Shown here in pieces: positions 13,183-22,311 of a stretch of 64,000 nucleotides of DNA. The stretch is from Streptomyces sp. NRRL WC-3626 (GTDB lineage Bacteria; Actinomycetota; Actinomycetes; Streptomycetales; Streptomycetaceae), in contig NZ_JOCA01000014.1 in NCBI RefSeq assembly GCF_000718785.1, forward strand, positions 1 to 64,000, read 5' to 3'. A program made the translations under genes and the position numbers. Within the stretch, counting starts at the first letter, position 1. Each line of letters opens with the position of its first letter. The notes beneath the pieces were generated by a model that was not told the origin of the DNA, made no database searches, and was given only the letters and a program-made list of their open reading frames with translations.

Positions 13183-15575
13183 GCGCGCGGGAGCGGCCGG
13201 ACGGGTCCGGTCTCGAACGAGCGGCCGGGCCCGCCGGGGTGTCGGCCGACTCGCCCGTGGGCCGGCTCGCGGCCACCGTGGACCGGCTCAGCCGGGAGGT
13301 GCGGGCCGCGCAGGCCGAGGCCGAGGGCCGGGCGCTGATCGAGCTCGCCAAGGGCATCCTCGTCGAACGCCTGGGGTGCGGTCCCTCGCAGGCCGCCCGG
13401 CAGCTCACCGAGCTGACCGAGCAGGCCGGGACGACGCAGCTGGAGTTCGCGGTCGAGGTCATCAACCAGGCCGCCCGGGACCGGGTGTCGGAGGTGACGG
13501 ACGCCTTCCTGGCCGCGACCCGGGCCGCCGAGGAGGCGGGGCCCGACCCCGCCGCCGTACGGCTGCGCGCGGCCGAGAGCGGGGCACTGGCGGCGGACGA
13601 CACCCAGGCCGTGGCCGAGTCCCTGCTCGCGCAGGCGCTGCGTCCGCTGGGCGCGGTGGCCGTGGCGATCTGGGCGGCCGGCGCCGACGGGTCGCTCACC
13701 CTGGCGGGCAGTGCCGGGTTCTCCCCGGCGGAGGCGGCGCGCTGGTACTACGTGCCGCCGGACGTGGCGACGGTCGCCCGGTGCGGTCTCGCCGAGCGCG
13801 ACGGTCTGTGGATCGCCTCGCTGGCCGACCGGGGCCTGCCCAGCGTCGGCCGGCACCATCACCCGGACGGCGGCAGGGCGGCCGTGCCCGCCGGCACGGG
13901 CGGCCGGGTGTACGGCGTGCTGGAGATCGTCTGGCCGGACCGGCTGCCCGAGCAGCCTCCGCAGATCGTGCGGCAGGTGGAGGCCCTGGCGGAGCTGTGC
14001 GCGCACACCCTGGAGACGTACGCGCCGCCGGACGGGCCGGACCGGGAATCCCGGGCGCCGCGGGACGCCGCCGAGCTGATGGATCTGGCCGACGGACTGT
14101 ACGACCCGGCCCTGGTCCTGGTTCCGCAGCTGGACCCCGAGGGGAATCTGCTGGACTTCCGCATCCAGCACGTCAACAGCCGTTTCCTGGACCCGGCGGG
14201 CCGGCCGCGCGCCGTGGTCAGCGGGGCCCTGCTGCTCGAGGCGTATCCGATGGCCGCCGGGGACGGCGACCTCTTCCAGCGGATCGAACGGGTGTACGCC
14301 ACCGGGGAGCCCTTCCGGGCCCGGCGGATGAATCTGACCGCCCTGGTCGACCAGGTGCCGCTGGCGGCGGTCGCCGACATCAGTGTCAGCCGGCACGGCT
14401 CCGGCATCCTGTTCATCTGGCGGATCGAGGACGAGACGGCCCGCCTGGCGAGCCTGCTGCAGCACGCCCAGCGGCTGGGCCGCATCGGCGGCTTCGAGGA
14501 GAACCTCCTCACCGGCGAGATCACCTGGAACGGGCAGCTGTTCGACCTGTACGGGCGTCCGCAGTCCGGTCTGCCGGTACCGCTGGAGGAGCTGCCCGCG
14601 CACGCCCACCCCGACGACGCCGTCACCATCGGCCGCTTCCTGCGCACCCTGCTGCACCACCGGCGCCCGGCGTCGGCCGCGTTCCGGCTGCAGCGGCCGG
14701 ACGGGGTGACCCGGCACATCCGCGTCGTCGCCGAGCCGGTCCTGGACACCGACGGGCGGCTGCTCACCACCCGCGGCGCCTACCAGGACATCTCCTCCCA
14801 GCACTGGACCGAGGTGGCGCTCGCCGCCACCCGCGACCAGCTGGCGCACACCGAGCAGCAGGCCGGCGAACGCGACCGGCTGACGCTGCAGCTGCAGCGC
14901 GCCATCATGCCGCCCACCCAGGCGCCGCTGCAGGTGCCCGGTCTCGACGTGGCGGTCCGCTACCGGCCCGCGGAGGCCGAGCAACTGGTCGGCGGCGACT
15001 GGTACGACGCCGTGGTGCTGCCGTCCCGGCTGGTGCTGCTGTGCGTGGGCGACGTCGCCGGGCACGGTATAGAGGCGGCGACCAGCATGGTCGTCCTGCG
15101 CAACGCGCTGCGCGGGCTCGCCGTCACCGGCGCCGGCCCCGGGCAGCTGCTGTCGTGGCTGAACATCGTGGCGCACCATCTCACCGGCGGCATCACCGCC
15201 ACCGCCGTGTGCGGGCTGTACGACCCCCGGTCGCGCACCCTGCGCTGGGCCCGCGCCGGTCATCTCCCGCCGGTGCTGGTGCGCGGCTCCGAGGCCGCTC
15301 CGCTGCCGCTGGTGCGCGGGATGCTGCTCGGAGCCGTACCGGACGCGGCGTACGAGGAGTCGGAGGTACGACTGGCCGCCGAGGACAATCTGCTGATGTA
15401 CACGGACGGTCTGATCGAGCGCCGGGACCGCACGGTGGAGGAGTCGCTGACCCATCTCCTCACCACCGCGGCGACCACGCCGGGCACGCTGGACCAGCGG
15501 CTGGACCGGCTGCTCACGTACAGCAGGTCGGACACGGACGACGACACCTGCATCGTGGGGATCCGGGTCGGCTGA
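13179..15575 (+). CDS. ANTAR-GAF-PAS-PP2C phosphatase (RsbU/SpoIIE-like)
   Basis: 798 aa. The GTG start overlaps the kinase stop (GTGA), so it is coupled to the kinase. The order is an ANTAR-like helical module ([22 protein letters not shown], about residues 48-95), a GAF-like region (about 145-290), a PAS region with HVNSRFLDP (about 305-420), a second PAS with [23 protein letters not shown] (about 430-545), a coiled linker ([19 protein letters not shown]) and a PP2C domain with [30 protein letters not shown] and [11 protein letters not shown] carrying the metal-binding Asps. Such phosphatases dephosphorylate STAS anti-sigma antagonists; the STAS gene follows directly. ANTAR normally binds RNA, so its role here is uncertain. 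Confidence 0.88.
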
Positions 15576-15611
15576 GCCGCCCGGTCCGGCCGACCGGGTG
15601 AGCGGGCCGAG

Positions 15612-15636
15612 GCATGACAGGGCGATTCGGGGGTAC
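15612..15636 (+). promoter_or_regulatory. SigB-type promoter for the STAS/rsb genes
   Basis: GCAT (15612-15615), 15-base spacer, GGGTAC (15631-15636): exact fit to GNNT-N14-16-GGGTAC. It lies in the gap after the PP2C gene and 47 bases before the STAS start codon at 15683, a normal leader length. This would give the stressosome genes their own stress-inducible promoter within the long operon. Confidence 0.55.
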
Positions 15637-15682
15637 GCGCGGCTGCGCGACGAAGAGCTTGATCACCTTGTTGGAGGTACTC

Positions 15683-16075
15683 GTGCCCATTGCCCAGGAC
15701 CCGTTGTCCGTCGAGGTGGCCCTGCCGCGTACGGACGTGGCGCTGCTCACCGTGGAGGGGTACTTGGACGTCGACACGGCGACCGAGTTCCAGCACCACC
15801 TGGCGAACCAGCTGCATCACGGCCGCCGGCACTTCCTGCTCGACCTGTCGGCGGTCCCCTTCATGGACTCGTCCGGTATGAACATCATCCTCCGGGTCTA
15901 TCAGGAGGCCCGTGAGCTGCCGGGGAGCGTGCACATCATCTCCCCCGCCCCGGCGGTGCGCCGCATTCTGGACCTGACGGGCGTGAGCATCACGGTGCCC
16001 GTCTCCGAGAGCGTCGACGAGGCGCTGGAGCGCGTGGACACGATGCCCGGGAACCCGGTCGAACCGGAGGCCTGA
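15683..16075 (+). CDS. STAS-domain anti-sigma-factor antagonist
   Basis: 130 aa from GTG 15683, chosen because GGAGG lies 5 bases upstream; an ATG at 15614 would sit inside the predicted promoter. It is a single STAS domain of the SpoIIAA/BldG/RsbV type. The phospho-site loop is PFMDSSGMNIILR, with Asp62-Ser63-Ser64-Gly65; Ser64 aligns with the serine phosphorylated in SpoIIAA. In the family the unphosphorylated form binds the anti-sigma HATPase and frees the sigma factor. Flanked upstream by a PP2C phosphatase that could dephosphorylate it and downstream by the RsbR-RsbS-RsbT genes. Confidence 0.9.
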   Translation: MPIAQDPLSVEVALPRTDVALLTVEGYLDVDTATEFQHHLANQLHHGRRHFLLDLSAVPFMDSSGMNIILRVYQEARELPGSVHIISPAPAVRRILDLTGVSITVPVSESVDEALERVDTMPGNPVEPEA

Positions 16076-16203
16076 GCACGGTCCGTACGCTCCGGCGCCA
16101 TGACGCCGGGGCGTGGTGGGAGCGGCCATCCGGCCGAGTTCCGCAGCGCGGTCCCGGCACCCGGGCGCGGTGCGGCGCGACGACTGACGAGGAGAAGAAC
16201 CAG

Positions 16204-17100
16204 GTGCCGGAACGTGAAGCGGGCGGATCACTGGGAACACCGACGGACGAGGTCAGGGACTTCCTGCGGCGACGGCGCGAGCAGATCGCCCAGCGCTGGG
16301 CGGACGAGCCCCTGTTCCGTACGGTGTTCACGGTCTCGCGTGACGAGGCGGTGGAGGCGGGGAAGGCGGTCGTCGACGCGCTGGCGCAGGTCGCCGACGC
16401 GCAGCGGGTCGAGGACCCGGACGCGGCGGGCTTCTCCGCGGTGCGCGAGCAGCTGGCCCGGATGGGCGCGGCCCGCGCCCGCGCGGGGCTGTCGCCCAGC
16501 CAGATGGCGGGCGAACTGGCCGCGCTGTGGCCGCCGGTGGAGAACCTGCTGGTCGCCGATCTGGACCAGGCCCCGCCCCAGGGACTGCGGGAGTGTTCGA
16601 CCACGCTGAGCGTGCTCCTCGGGACGCTGCGACTGGTGGCCATGCAGACGGCGCTGAGCGAGGGCCAGGCGCTCATCGACCGGCAGCGGCTGCAGCTGCT
16701 GGAGGTGGCGACCCCGGTGATCAAGCTGTGGGACGGCATCGTGGCGGTCCCGCTGATCGGCACGCTGGACAGCGCCCGCAGCCAGGTGGTGATGGAGACG
16801 CTGCTGAACGCGGTGGTCGAGCAGCACGCCCGGTTCGCGATCCTCGACATCACCGGTGTGCCGACCGTCGACTCGCTGGTGGCGCAGCACCTGATGAAGA
16901 CGGTCGCCGCGGCCCGGCTGATGGGCGCGGAGTGTGTGGTGTCCGGTATCCGCCCGGCGATCGCGCAGACCATCGTGCACCTGGGTCTGGACCTCGGCAC
17001 GGTGAAGACGCGGGCGAGCCTCGCCGACGCGCTCGGCCACTGCCTGCACGAACTGGGGACCAACATCGTGCAGGCGTCCGACAGTGCGGGCCGCCGGTGA
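16204..17100 (+). CDS. rsbR: RsbR-like stressosome sensor protein
   Basis: 298 aa. The N-terminal half (about residues 10-150) is helical and resembles the sensor region of RsbRD-type proteins (RRRREQIAQRWADEP); the C-terminal half is a STAS domain beginning VATPVIKLWDGIVAVPLIGTLD. The conserved DITGVPTVD loop carries Thr217, the position matching the RsbT-phosphorylated threonine of B. subtilis RsbR. The second site region reads VVSGIRPAIAQT, with Ser in place of the usual Thr. GTG start with GAGGAGAAG upstream. Its stop overlaps the rsbS start (GTGA). RsbR and RsbS form the stressosome core that holds RsbT. Confidence 0.9.
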   Translation: MPEREAGGSLGTPTDEVRDFLRRRREQIAQRWADEPLFRTVFTVSRDEAVEAGKAVVDALAQVADAQRVEDPDAAGFSAVREQLARMGAARARAGLSPSQMAGELAALWPPVENLLVADLDQAPPQGLRECSTTLSVLLGTLRLVAMQTALSEGQALIDRQRLQLLEVATPVIKLWDGIVAVPLIGTLDSARSQVVMETLLNAVVEQHARFAILDITGVPTVDSLVAQHLMKTVAAARLMGAECVVSGIRPAIAQTIVHLGLDLGTVKTRASLADALGHCLHELGTNIVQASDSAGRR

Positions 17101-17516
17101 GCGAGGGGTTCTCCCGCCCGGTCGCGGGACATGTGCCGGTCCTCCGGCTCGGCGACGTGCTGCTGGTCACCCTCCAGGGGGATCTGTACGACAGCTCGGC
17201 GCAGCAGCTGCAGCAGGACCTCTCCGAGACGATCGCCCGCAGCGGCGTCACGGGGGTGGTCATCGACATCTCCGGGGTGGAGATCGTCGACTCCTTCCTC
17301 GGGCGGGTGCTGGCCGAGATCGCGGCGCAGACGGAGCTGCTGGCCGCGCGGACCGTGCTGGCCGGTATGCGGCCCGCGGTCGCCATCACCCTGGTGGAGC
17401 TGGGGCTGACGCTGCCGGGGCTGCGGACCGCGCTCAACACCGAGGCGGCGATGGAGCTGCTGGCGCGGCCGGTCGTGGCGTCCCGTTCCGGTGGCAGGCA
17501 CGAGGAGAGTCCGTGA
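17097..17516 (+). CDS. rsbS: RsbS-like stressosome STAS protein
   Basis: 139 aa single STAS domain. The phosphorylation loop is VIDISGVEIVDSFLGR and the serine falls exactly at residue 59, the number of the RsbT-phosphorylated serine in B. subtilis RsbS. The GTG start overlaps the rsbR stop by 4 bases, and its own stop overlaps the rsbT ATG by one base (TGATG). In the family, phosphorylation of RsbS by RsbT releases RsbT from the stressosome. The C-terminus is extended by a short basic tail (SRSGGRHEESP). Confidence 0.91.
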   Translation: MSEGFSRPVAGHVPVLRLGDVLLVTLQGDLYDSSAQQLQQDLSETIARSGVTGVVIDISGVEIVDSFLGRVLAEIAAQTELLAARTVLAGMRPAVAITLVELGLTLPGLRTALNTEAAMELLARPVVASRSGGRHEESP

Positions 17517-17956
17517 TGCACACCGCCGCGGGCGTGGAGGCCCGCCTGCCCATCCGGTCGGACATGGACCTGGTGTGGGTGCGTCAGCATGTGCGGCAGG
17601 CCGCCGCCCGGCTCGGCTTCGGTCTGGTGGACCAGACGAAACTGGTGACCGCCGCGAGCGAGCTGGCCCGCAACACCCTGGTGCACGGCGGGGGCGGCCT
17701 GATGGAGGCGTCGCACGTCGTCAGTGGGGGCGTCGACGGGCTGCGGCTGGCGTTCAGCGACTCGGGGCCCGGCATCCCCGATCTCGACCGTGCGCTGAGC
17801 GACGGCTACACCTCGGGTGACGGGCTGGGGATGGGGCTGGGCGGGTCACGGCGCCTGGTGCACGACTTCGAGGTGGAGAGCGCCCCGGGGGCGGGGACCA
17901 CGGTGCGGGTGACCTCGTGGGTGACCGGGCCGCGGCATCCGCGTGGGGGGCACTGA
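17516..17956 (+). CDS. rsbT: RsbT-like serine/threonine kinase (switch protein)
   Basis: 146 aa GHKL kinase. N-box TAASELARNTLVHGGGG (about residues 44-60), G1 box FSDSGPGIPD, G2 box GDGLGMGLGGSRRLVHDFEV: all close to the RsbT consensus. ATG at 17516 follows GAGGAGAG by 7 bases; GTG one codon earlier is possible. RsbT phosphorylates RsbR and RsbS, is released, and activates an RsbU-type phosphatase. Its stop overlaps the start of the next gene (TGATG). The gene order R-S-T matches the canonical stressosome. Confidence 0.91.
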   Translation: MHTAAGVEARLPIRSDMDLVWVRQHVRQAAARLGFGLVDQTKLVTAASELARNTLVHGGGGLMEASHVVSGGVDGLRLAFSDSGPGIPDLDRALSDGYTSGDGLGMGLGGSRRLVHDFEVESAPGAGTTVRVTSWVTGPRHPRGGH

Positions 17957-19044
17957 TGCCCCGGGTGCGGTATGTGCCGGTGCAGGACTCGACCCGGGTG
18001 CGGGACGTCCGGGTGGCGGCGGAGGAGGCCGCGGCGGAGGCCGGGCTCGACGACCGGCGCACCGCGGCCGCGGCGCTGGTCGCGACCGAGCTGGCCACGA
18101 ACGTCCTGAAGTACGCGCAGGCGGGCGAGGTGGTCGTCGAGGTCGTGGACCCGCCCGTCCTGCGGGAGGGCCGGCCGGACCGGGCCGTGCAGATCACCGC
18201 GCTCGACCACGGCCCCGGCATCGCCGATGTGGCCGGCGCGCTGCGGGACGGGTTCACCACGACCCGCTCCCTCGGCGCGGGCCTCGGCACCTGCCGGCGC
18301 CTCGCAAACGACTTCGGCCTGCACAGCGTCCTCGGCCGCGGCACGGTGGCGGTGGCCCGCGTCGGCCCGGCGGACGGCTCCGGGACCGCCGGGGTGCGGG
18401 GTGGCGGCAGCGGCTCCGCCGGCGCGGACGGCCTCGCCGTGCGGGCCGGGGGCGTCAACGTGCCGTTCGCCGGGGCGGACTTCTCGGGGGACGCCTGGGC
18501 CTGGGTGAGGTCCGGGGACCGGCTGACGCTGATGCTGGCCGACGGGCTGGGGCACGGCCGCGAGGCGGCGCACGCCTCCGGCGCCGCCGTCGACGCGCTG
18601 CGGCACTCGGCCGGGCTGTCGCCCGCCGAGTGTCTGGCGAAGCTGCACACGGCACTGTCCGGCACCCGGGGCGCGGCCGTCGCCGTGGCACGGCTCGACA
18701 CCTGGGCCGGCCGGCTGCGGTTCGCCGGGATCGGCAATGTGACGGCCCGGCTGCGGGAGGGCGACCGGTGGCGGTCGCTGCTGTCCCGGCCCGGCATCGT
18801 CGGGGTGCACCGGCCCGGCACCGTACGCGAGGACGATGTCGCCTGGACCGGGGAGAGCCTGCTGATCCTGCACACCGACGGTCTGCCCAGCCGCTGGACG
18901 CCGCCCCCGGACACGGGGGTGCCGCCCGCCGACCCGGCCGTGACGGCCGCCGTGGCCGTCCGGGACGCCGGCAGTCCCGCGCGTCCGCTGCGGGACGACA
19001 CCGCCGTGGCCGTACTGGCCCCCGCCCCGCCGGACCGCCCATGA
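17956..19044 (+). CDS. Fusion of RsbT-like HATPase and RsbX-like PP2C phosphatase
   Basis: 362 aa. Residues about 1-135 are a GHKL domain (ATELATNVLKYAQAGEV, ALDHGPGIAD, LGAGLGTCRRLANDFGL); a Gly/Ser-rich linker follows, and residues about 165-360 are a SpoIIE-type PP2C domain (LADGLGHGREAAHASGAAVDAL, HTDGLPSRW, LRDDTAVAVLA). In B. subtilis a separate RsbX dephosphorylates RsbR/RsbS and resets the stressosome. The fusion would join kinase-like and reset functions in one chain, which is inference. Overlaps rsbT by one base at the start and the next gene by 4 bases (ATGA) at the end. Confidence 0.87.
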   Translation: MPRVRYVPVQDSTRVRDVRVAAEEAAAEAGLDDRRTAAAALVATELATNVLKYAQAGEVVVEVVDPPVLREGRPDRAVQITALDHGPGIADVAGALRDGFTTTRSLGAGLGTCRRLANDFGLHSVLGRGTVAVARVGPADGSGTAGVRGGGSGSAGADGLAVRAGGVNVPFAGADFSGDAWAWVRSGDRLTLMLADGLGHGREAAHASGAAVDALRHSAGLSPAECLAKLHTALSGTRGAAVAVARLDTWAGRLRFAGIGNVTARLREGDRWRSLLSRPGIVGVHRPGTVREDDVAWTGESLLILHTDGLPSRWTPPPDTGVPPADPAVTAAVAVRDAGSPARPLRDDTAVAVLAPAPPDRP

Positions 19045-20759
19045 GCCACACCTGGCGGATCCGTACCGTCACGGACGCGGCCCGTGCCCGTATCGCCGTG
19101 GCCCGGCTGGCCGCGGCACACGGGGTGCCCACCGTCGAACGCGCCCGGCTCGCCGCGGCGCTCAGCGGCCGGCTCCGGCAGTGCCTCATCAAGGGCGGCG
19201 ACTGGGTGCTCACCCTGGACGCCCCCGGCTCCCCCGCCGACTCCGGAAGCCTGCACGTCACGCTGGTGCCGGCCCCCGGCGCGGGCGCCGCGGGCCGCGC
19301 CCCCTGGACGGTGTCCGTTCCGTGCCCGGAACCGGGCCCGGTGTCCGGCGCGGGCACGGTGACCAAGGACCCGGCCGACCTGTCGCAGGCGCTGCTCGGC
19401 GCCGACGAGGACACGACGGCGGTGCTGGACAGGCTCGCCGAGCAGGAGGAACTGGTCGCCTACCACCGGGAGGAGCTGCACCAGACCAACCAGGGTGTCC
19501 TGGCACTGCACGCCGAACTGGACGCGGCGGGACGCGCGCAGCGGGATGCCTTCGCCGCCGAGCGCCGGGCCCGTACGGAGGCGGAGGAGGCGCGCCGCCG
19601 GCTGACGTTCCTGGCGGACGCCAGCGCCGTGCTGAACGCCTCGCTGAACCATGACGAGATCGTGCGCCGGCTGCCGGAGCTGCTGGTGCCGCGGTACGCC
19701 CGCCATGTCGACGTATGGCTGTTCGACGACGAGGACGACGACCGGTACCGGCCCGCGTCCCGTCCGGGCGCGGCGGTCGAGGCGGCCCGCACCGGCCGGC
19801 CGCAGTACGCCGCCGACCGCCCCGGCGGTCTGCCCGGCGTGGACGACCGGCCCGCCTCGGCCCTGGACCCCGGGCGGCCGCTGCTCTGCGTCCCGCTGGT
19901 GGCCCGGCGTGCGCCGCTCGGGGTACTGACACTGTCGCCGCCCGGCGAGCGCTGGGACCCGGACGACGCCGTGATGCTGCTGGAGCTCGCCCGGCGGGCC
20001 GGCACCGCCCTGGACAACGCCCGCCGCTTCGAGCACAACCGCGACATCGCCGAGACCCTGCAGCGTGCCCTGCTCACCGATCTGCCGGCCACCCCGGGCC
20101 TGGCCCTGGCCGCCCGCTATCTGCCGGCCACGCACGGGCTGAACATCGGCGGTGACTGGTACGACGCCTTCCGGCAGCCGGACGGCGGTCTGATCACCGT
20201 CATCGGCGACGTGACCGGGCACGGACTGCACGCGGCGGTGATGATGAGCCAGCTGCGGACCGCGTTGCGTGCCTACGCCGTCGACGGCGACAGTCCGGGC
20301 CGGCTGCTGACCCGGCTGCACGGTTATCTGCGCCATCTCCAGCCCGATCTGTTCGCCACGGCGGTCATCGCCCGCTTCCATCCGGACGGGCGCACGCTGA
20401 CGTGGGCCGCCGCCGGCCATCCGCCGCCGGTGCTGCGGCTGTCCGACGGGCGGGTGCGCGTCCTGGACGCCAAGCCGGGCGCGATGCTCGGCATCCCGCT
20501 GCGGCAGGAGATCGCCGACCACACCGAACGGCTGACGCCCGGTTCGACGCTGGCGCTGTACACGGACGGGCTGGTCGAGCGGCGCGCCCTGGGTATCGAT
20601 CCGGGCATCGAACGGCTCGCGACGGTCCTCGGATCGTTCGGTCCCGCGGAACTGGACGCCGATCTGGAGGACTCGGCGGACCGGATGCTGCGCCCGCTGC
20701 TCAGCGATTCCGAGCGCGACGACGACGTGTGCCTGCTGCTGTGTCATCTGCGCGGCTGA
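19041..20759 (+). CDS. rsbU: RsbU-like phosphatase with coiled coil, GAF and PP2C domains
   Basis: 572 aa. The N-terminal HATPase-like remnant/helical region (residues 1-110) leads to a coiled coil (EEELVAYHREELHQTNQGV... about 130-190), a GAF-like domain (LNHDEIVRRLPELLVPRYA, about 195-330), and a PP2C domain with GGDWYDAF, GDVTGHGLHAAVMM, AGHPPPVLRL, YTDGLVERR and DDDVCLLL. It is last in the rsb operon with a 4-base ATGA overlap. By analogy RsbT would activate it to dephosphorylate the STAS antagonist. The LxRALLTDLPATPGLALAARYLPA linker is the standard RsbU-class entry to PP2C. Confidence 0.89.
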   Translation: MSHTWRIRTVTDAARARIAVARLAAAHGVPTVERARLAAALSGRLRQCLIKGGDWVLTLDAPGSPADSGSLHVTLVPAPGAGAAGRAPWTVSVPCPEPGPVSGAGTVTKDPADLSQALLGADEDTTAVLDRLAEQEELVAYHREELHQTNQGVLALHAELDAAGRAQRDAFAAERRARTEAEEARRRLTFLADASAVLNASLNHDEIVRRLPELLVPRYARHVDVWLFDDEDDDRYRPASRPGAAVEAARTGRPQYAADRPGGLPGVDDRPASALDPGRPLLCVPLVARRAPLGVLTLSPPGERWDPDDAVMLLELARRAGTALDNARRFEHNRDIAETLQRALLTDLPATPGLALAARYLPATHGLNIGGDWYDAFRQPDGGLITVIGDVTGHGLHAAVMMSQLRTALRAYAVDGDSPGRLLTRLHGYLRHLQPDLFATAVIARFHPDGRTLTWAAAGHPPPVLRLSDGRVRVLDAKPGAMLGIPLRQEIADHTERLTPGSTLALYTDGLVERRALGIDPGIERLATVLGSFGPAELDADLEDSADRMLRPLLSDSERDDDVCLLLCHLRG

Positions 20760-20885
20760 ACCCGGCGCCGATGGCTTCCCGGTGCGTTCCCGCCGAGGTA
20801 CGGGCATCGTGGTGCTGAACAGGGGCACGCGTCAGTGGTCGATGGTCGAGGCCGGCCACTGGAGCCGCAGGAAGGGATGGACACC

Positions 20886-22250
20886 GTGACACGACCCAGG
20901 ATCCTGGTGGTGGGCGCAGGTTTCGCCGGTGTGGAGTGCGTGCGCCGACTGGAGCGCAGGCTCGCCCCCGACGAGGCCGACCTCACGCTGGTGACGCCGT
21001 TCTCCTACCAGCTCTATCTGCCGCTGCTCCCCCAGGTGGCCTCCGGTGTGCTGGCCCCGCAGTCGGTCGCGCTGTCCCTGCGCCGCAGCGAGCGGTACCG
21101 CACCCGGATCATCCCGGGCGGGGCCATCGGCGTGGACCTGCGGTCCAAGGTGTGTGTCGTCCGCACCGTCAACGGCGAGATCGTCAACGAGCCGTACGAC
21201 TACATCGTGCTGGCGCCCGGCAGTGTCACCCGCACCTTCGACATCCCGGGCCTGACGGACCACGCCTTCGGGCTGAAGTCGCTGGCCGAGGCGGCCTATC
21301 TGCGCGACCACGTCATCTCCCAGCTGGACCTCGCCGACGCGAGCCACGATCCGGCCGAGCGGGCCTCGAGGCTGCAGTTCGTGGTCGTCGGCGGCGGTTA
21401 CGCCGGCACCGAGACCGCGGCCTGTCTGCAGCGGCTGACGCACGCCGCCGTCAAGCGCTACCCCCGGCTGGACCCGGGCCTGATCAAGTGGCATCTCATC
21501 GACATCGCGCCGAAGCTGATGCCCGAACTGGGCGACAAGCTGGGGCGCAGCGCGCAGGAGATCCTGACCCGGCGCGGCATAGAGATCTCGCTGGGCGTCT
21601 CCATCGCGAAGGCGGGCGCCGAGGAGGTCACCTTCACCGACGGCCGGGTGGTGCCCACCCGCACCCTGATCTGGACCGCCGGCGTCGTCGCGAGCCCGCT
21701 CATCGCCACGCTCGGCGCGGAGACCGTACGGGGGCGGCTGGCCGTCAACGCGGACATGTGTCTGCCGGGCCACGACGGGGTGTTCGCGCTCGGCGACTCG
21801 GCGGCGGTGCCCGACGTGGCCCGGGGCGACGACGCCGTGTGCCCGCCGACCGCGCAGCACGCCCTGCGGCAGGGCCGGCATGTCGCCGAGAACGTCATCG
21901 CCACGCTGCGGGGCCGGCCGGCCCGGCCGTACGTCCATCACGACCTCGGGCTCGTGGTGGACCTCGGCGGCACCGACGCGGTGTCCAAGCCGCTCGGCAT
22001 CGAACTGCACGGGCTGCCCGCCCAGGCGGTGGCCCGCGGCTACCACTGGTCGGCGCTGCGCACCGGTGTCGCGAAGACGCGGGTGATGACGGACTGGCTG
22101 CTGAACGCGGTCGCGGGCGACGATTTCGTGCGCACCGGGTTCCAGGCGCACCGGCCGGGCAATCTGCGGGACTTCGAGTATCTGGACGCCTATCTCACGC
22201 CGGAGCAGGTGCGGGCGCACGTGGCGGAGGCGGGCCGGTCGGCGCGGTGA
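20886..22250 (+). CDS. Type II NADH dehydrogenase (NDH-2)
   Basis: 454 aa from GTG 20886; GGAAGGG is 9 bases upstream, whereas it is adjacent to the alternative ATG at 20877. A membrane-peripheral flavoenzyme that oxidises NADH and reduces menaquinone without pumping protons. FAD-binding motif VVGAGFAGVECVRRL at the N-terminus, NADH-binding VVVGGGYAGTETAA (about residues 160-173), DIAPKLMPELG, FAD-contact GVFALGDSAAVPD, and PPTAQHALRQG. The C-terminal region (about 350-430) has the amphipathic, basic pattern for membrane attachment. It starts 126 bases after the rsb operon and may be a separate transcript. Confidence 0.88.
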   Translation: MTRPRILVVGAGFAGVECVRRLERRLAPDEADLTLVTPFSYQLYLPLLPQVASGVLAPQSVALSLRRSERYRTRIIPGGAIGVDLRSKVCVVRTVNGEIVNEPYDYIVLAPGSVTRTFDIPGLTDHAFGLKSLAEAAYLRDHVISQLDLADASHDPAERASRLQFVVVGGGYAGTETAACLQRLTHAAVKRYPRLDPGLIKWHLIDIAPKLMPELGDKLGRSAQEILTRRGIEISLGVSIAKAGAEEVTFTDGRVVPTRTLIWTAGVVASPLIATLGAETVRGRLAVNADMCLPGHDGVFALGDSAAVPDVARGDDAVCPPTAQHALRQGRHVAENVIATLRGRPARPYVHHDLGLVVDLGGTDAVSKPLGIELHGLPAQAVARGYHWSALRTGVAKTRVMTDWLLNAVAGDDFVRTGFQAHRPGNLRDFEYLDAYLTPEQVRAHVAEAGRSAR

Positions 22251-22311
22251 CGCCGGGGAGGACGGACGGGCCGCCGCTCGCGGGGCCGGGGTGCGAAGAG
22301 AGTGCGGTGGA

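Noticed and set aside
20784..20807. GCGT-N14-GGGCAT upstream of NDH-2
   Set aside because: The -10 is a mismatch and NDH-2 is not a typical member of this regulon; kept only as a note.
17754..20828. Long minus-strand open frame of about 1000 codons opposite the rsb genes
   Set aside because: Antisense shadow of GC-rich coding sequence: Arg/Gly/Pro-rich, no domain, while the + strand encodes well-conserved proteins.
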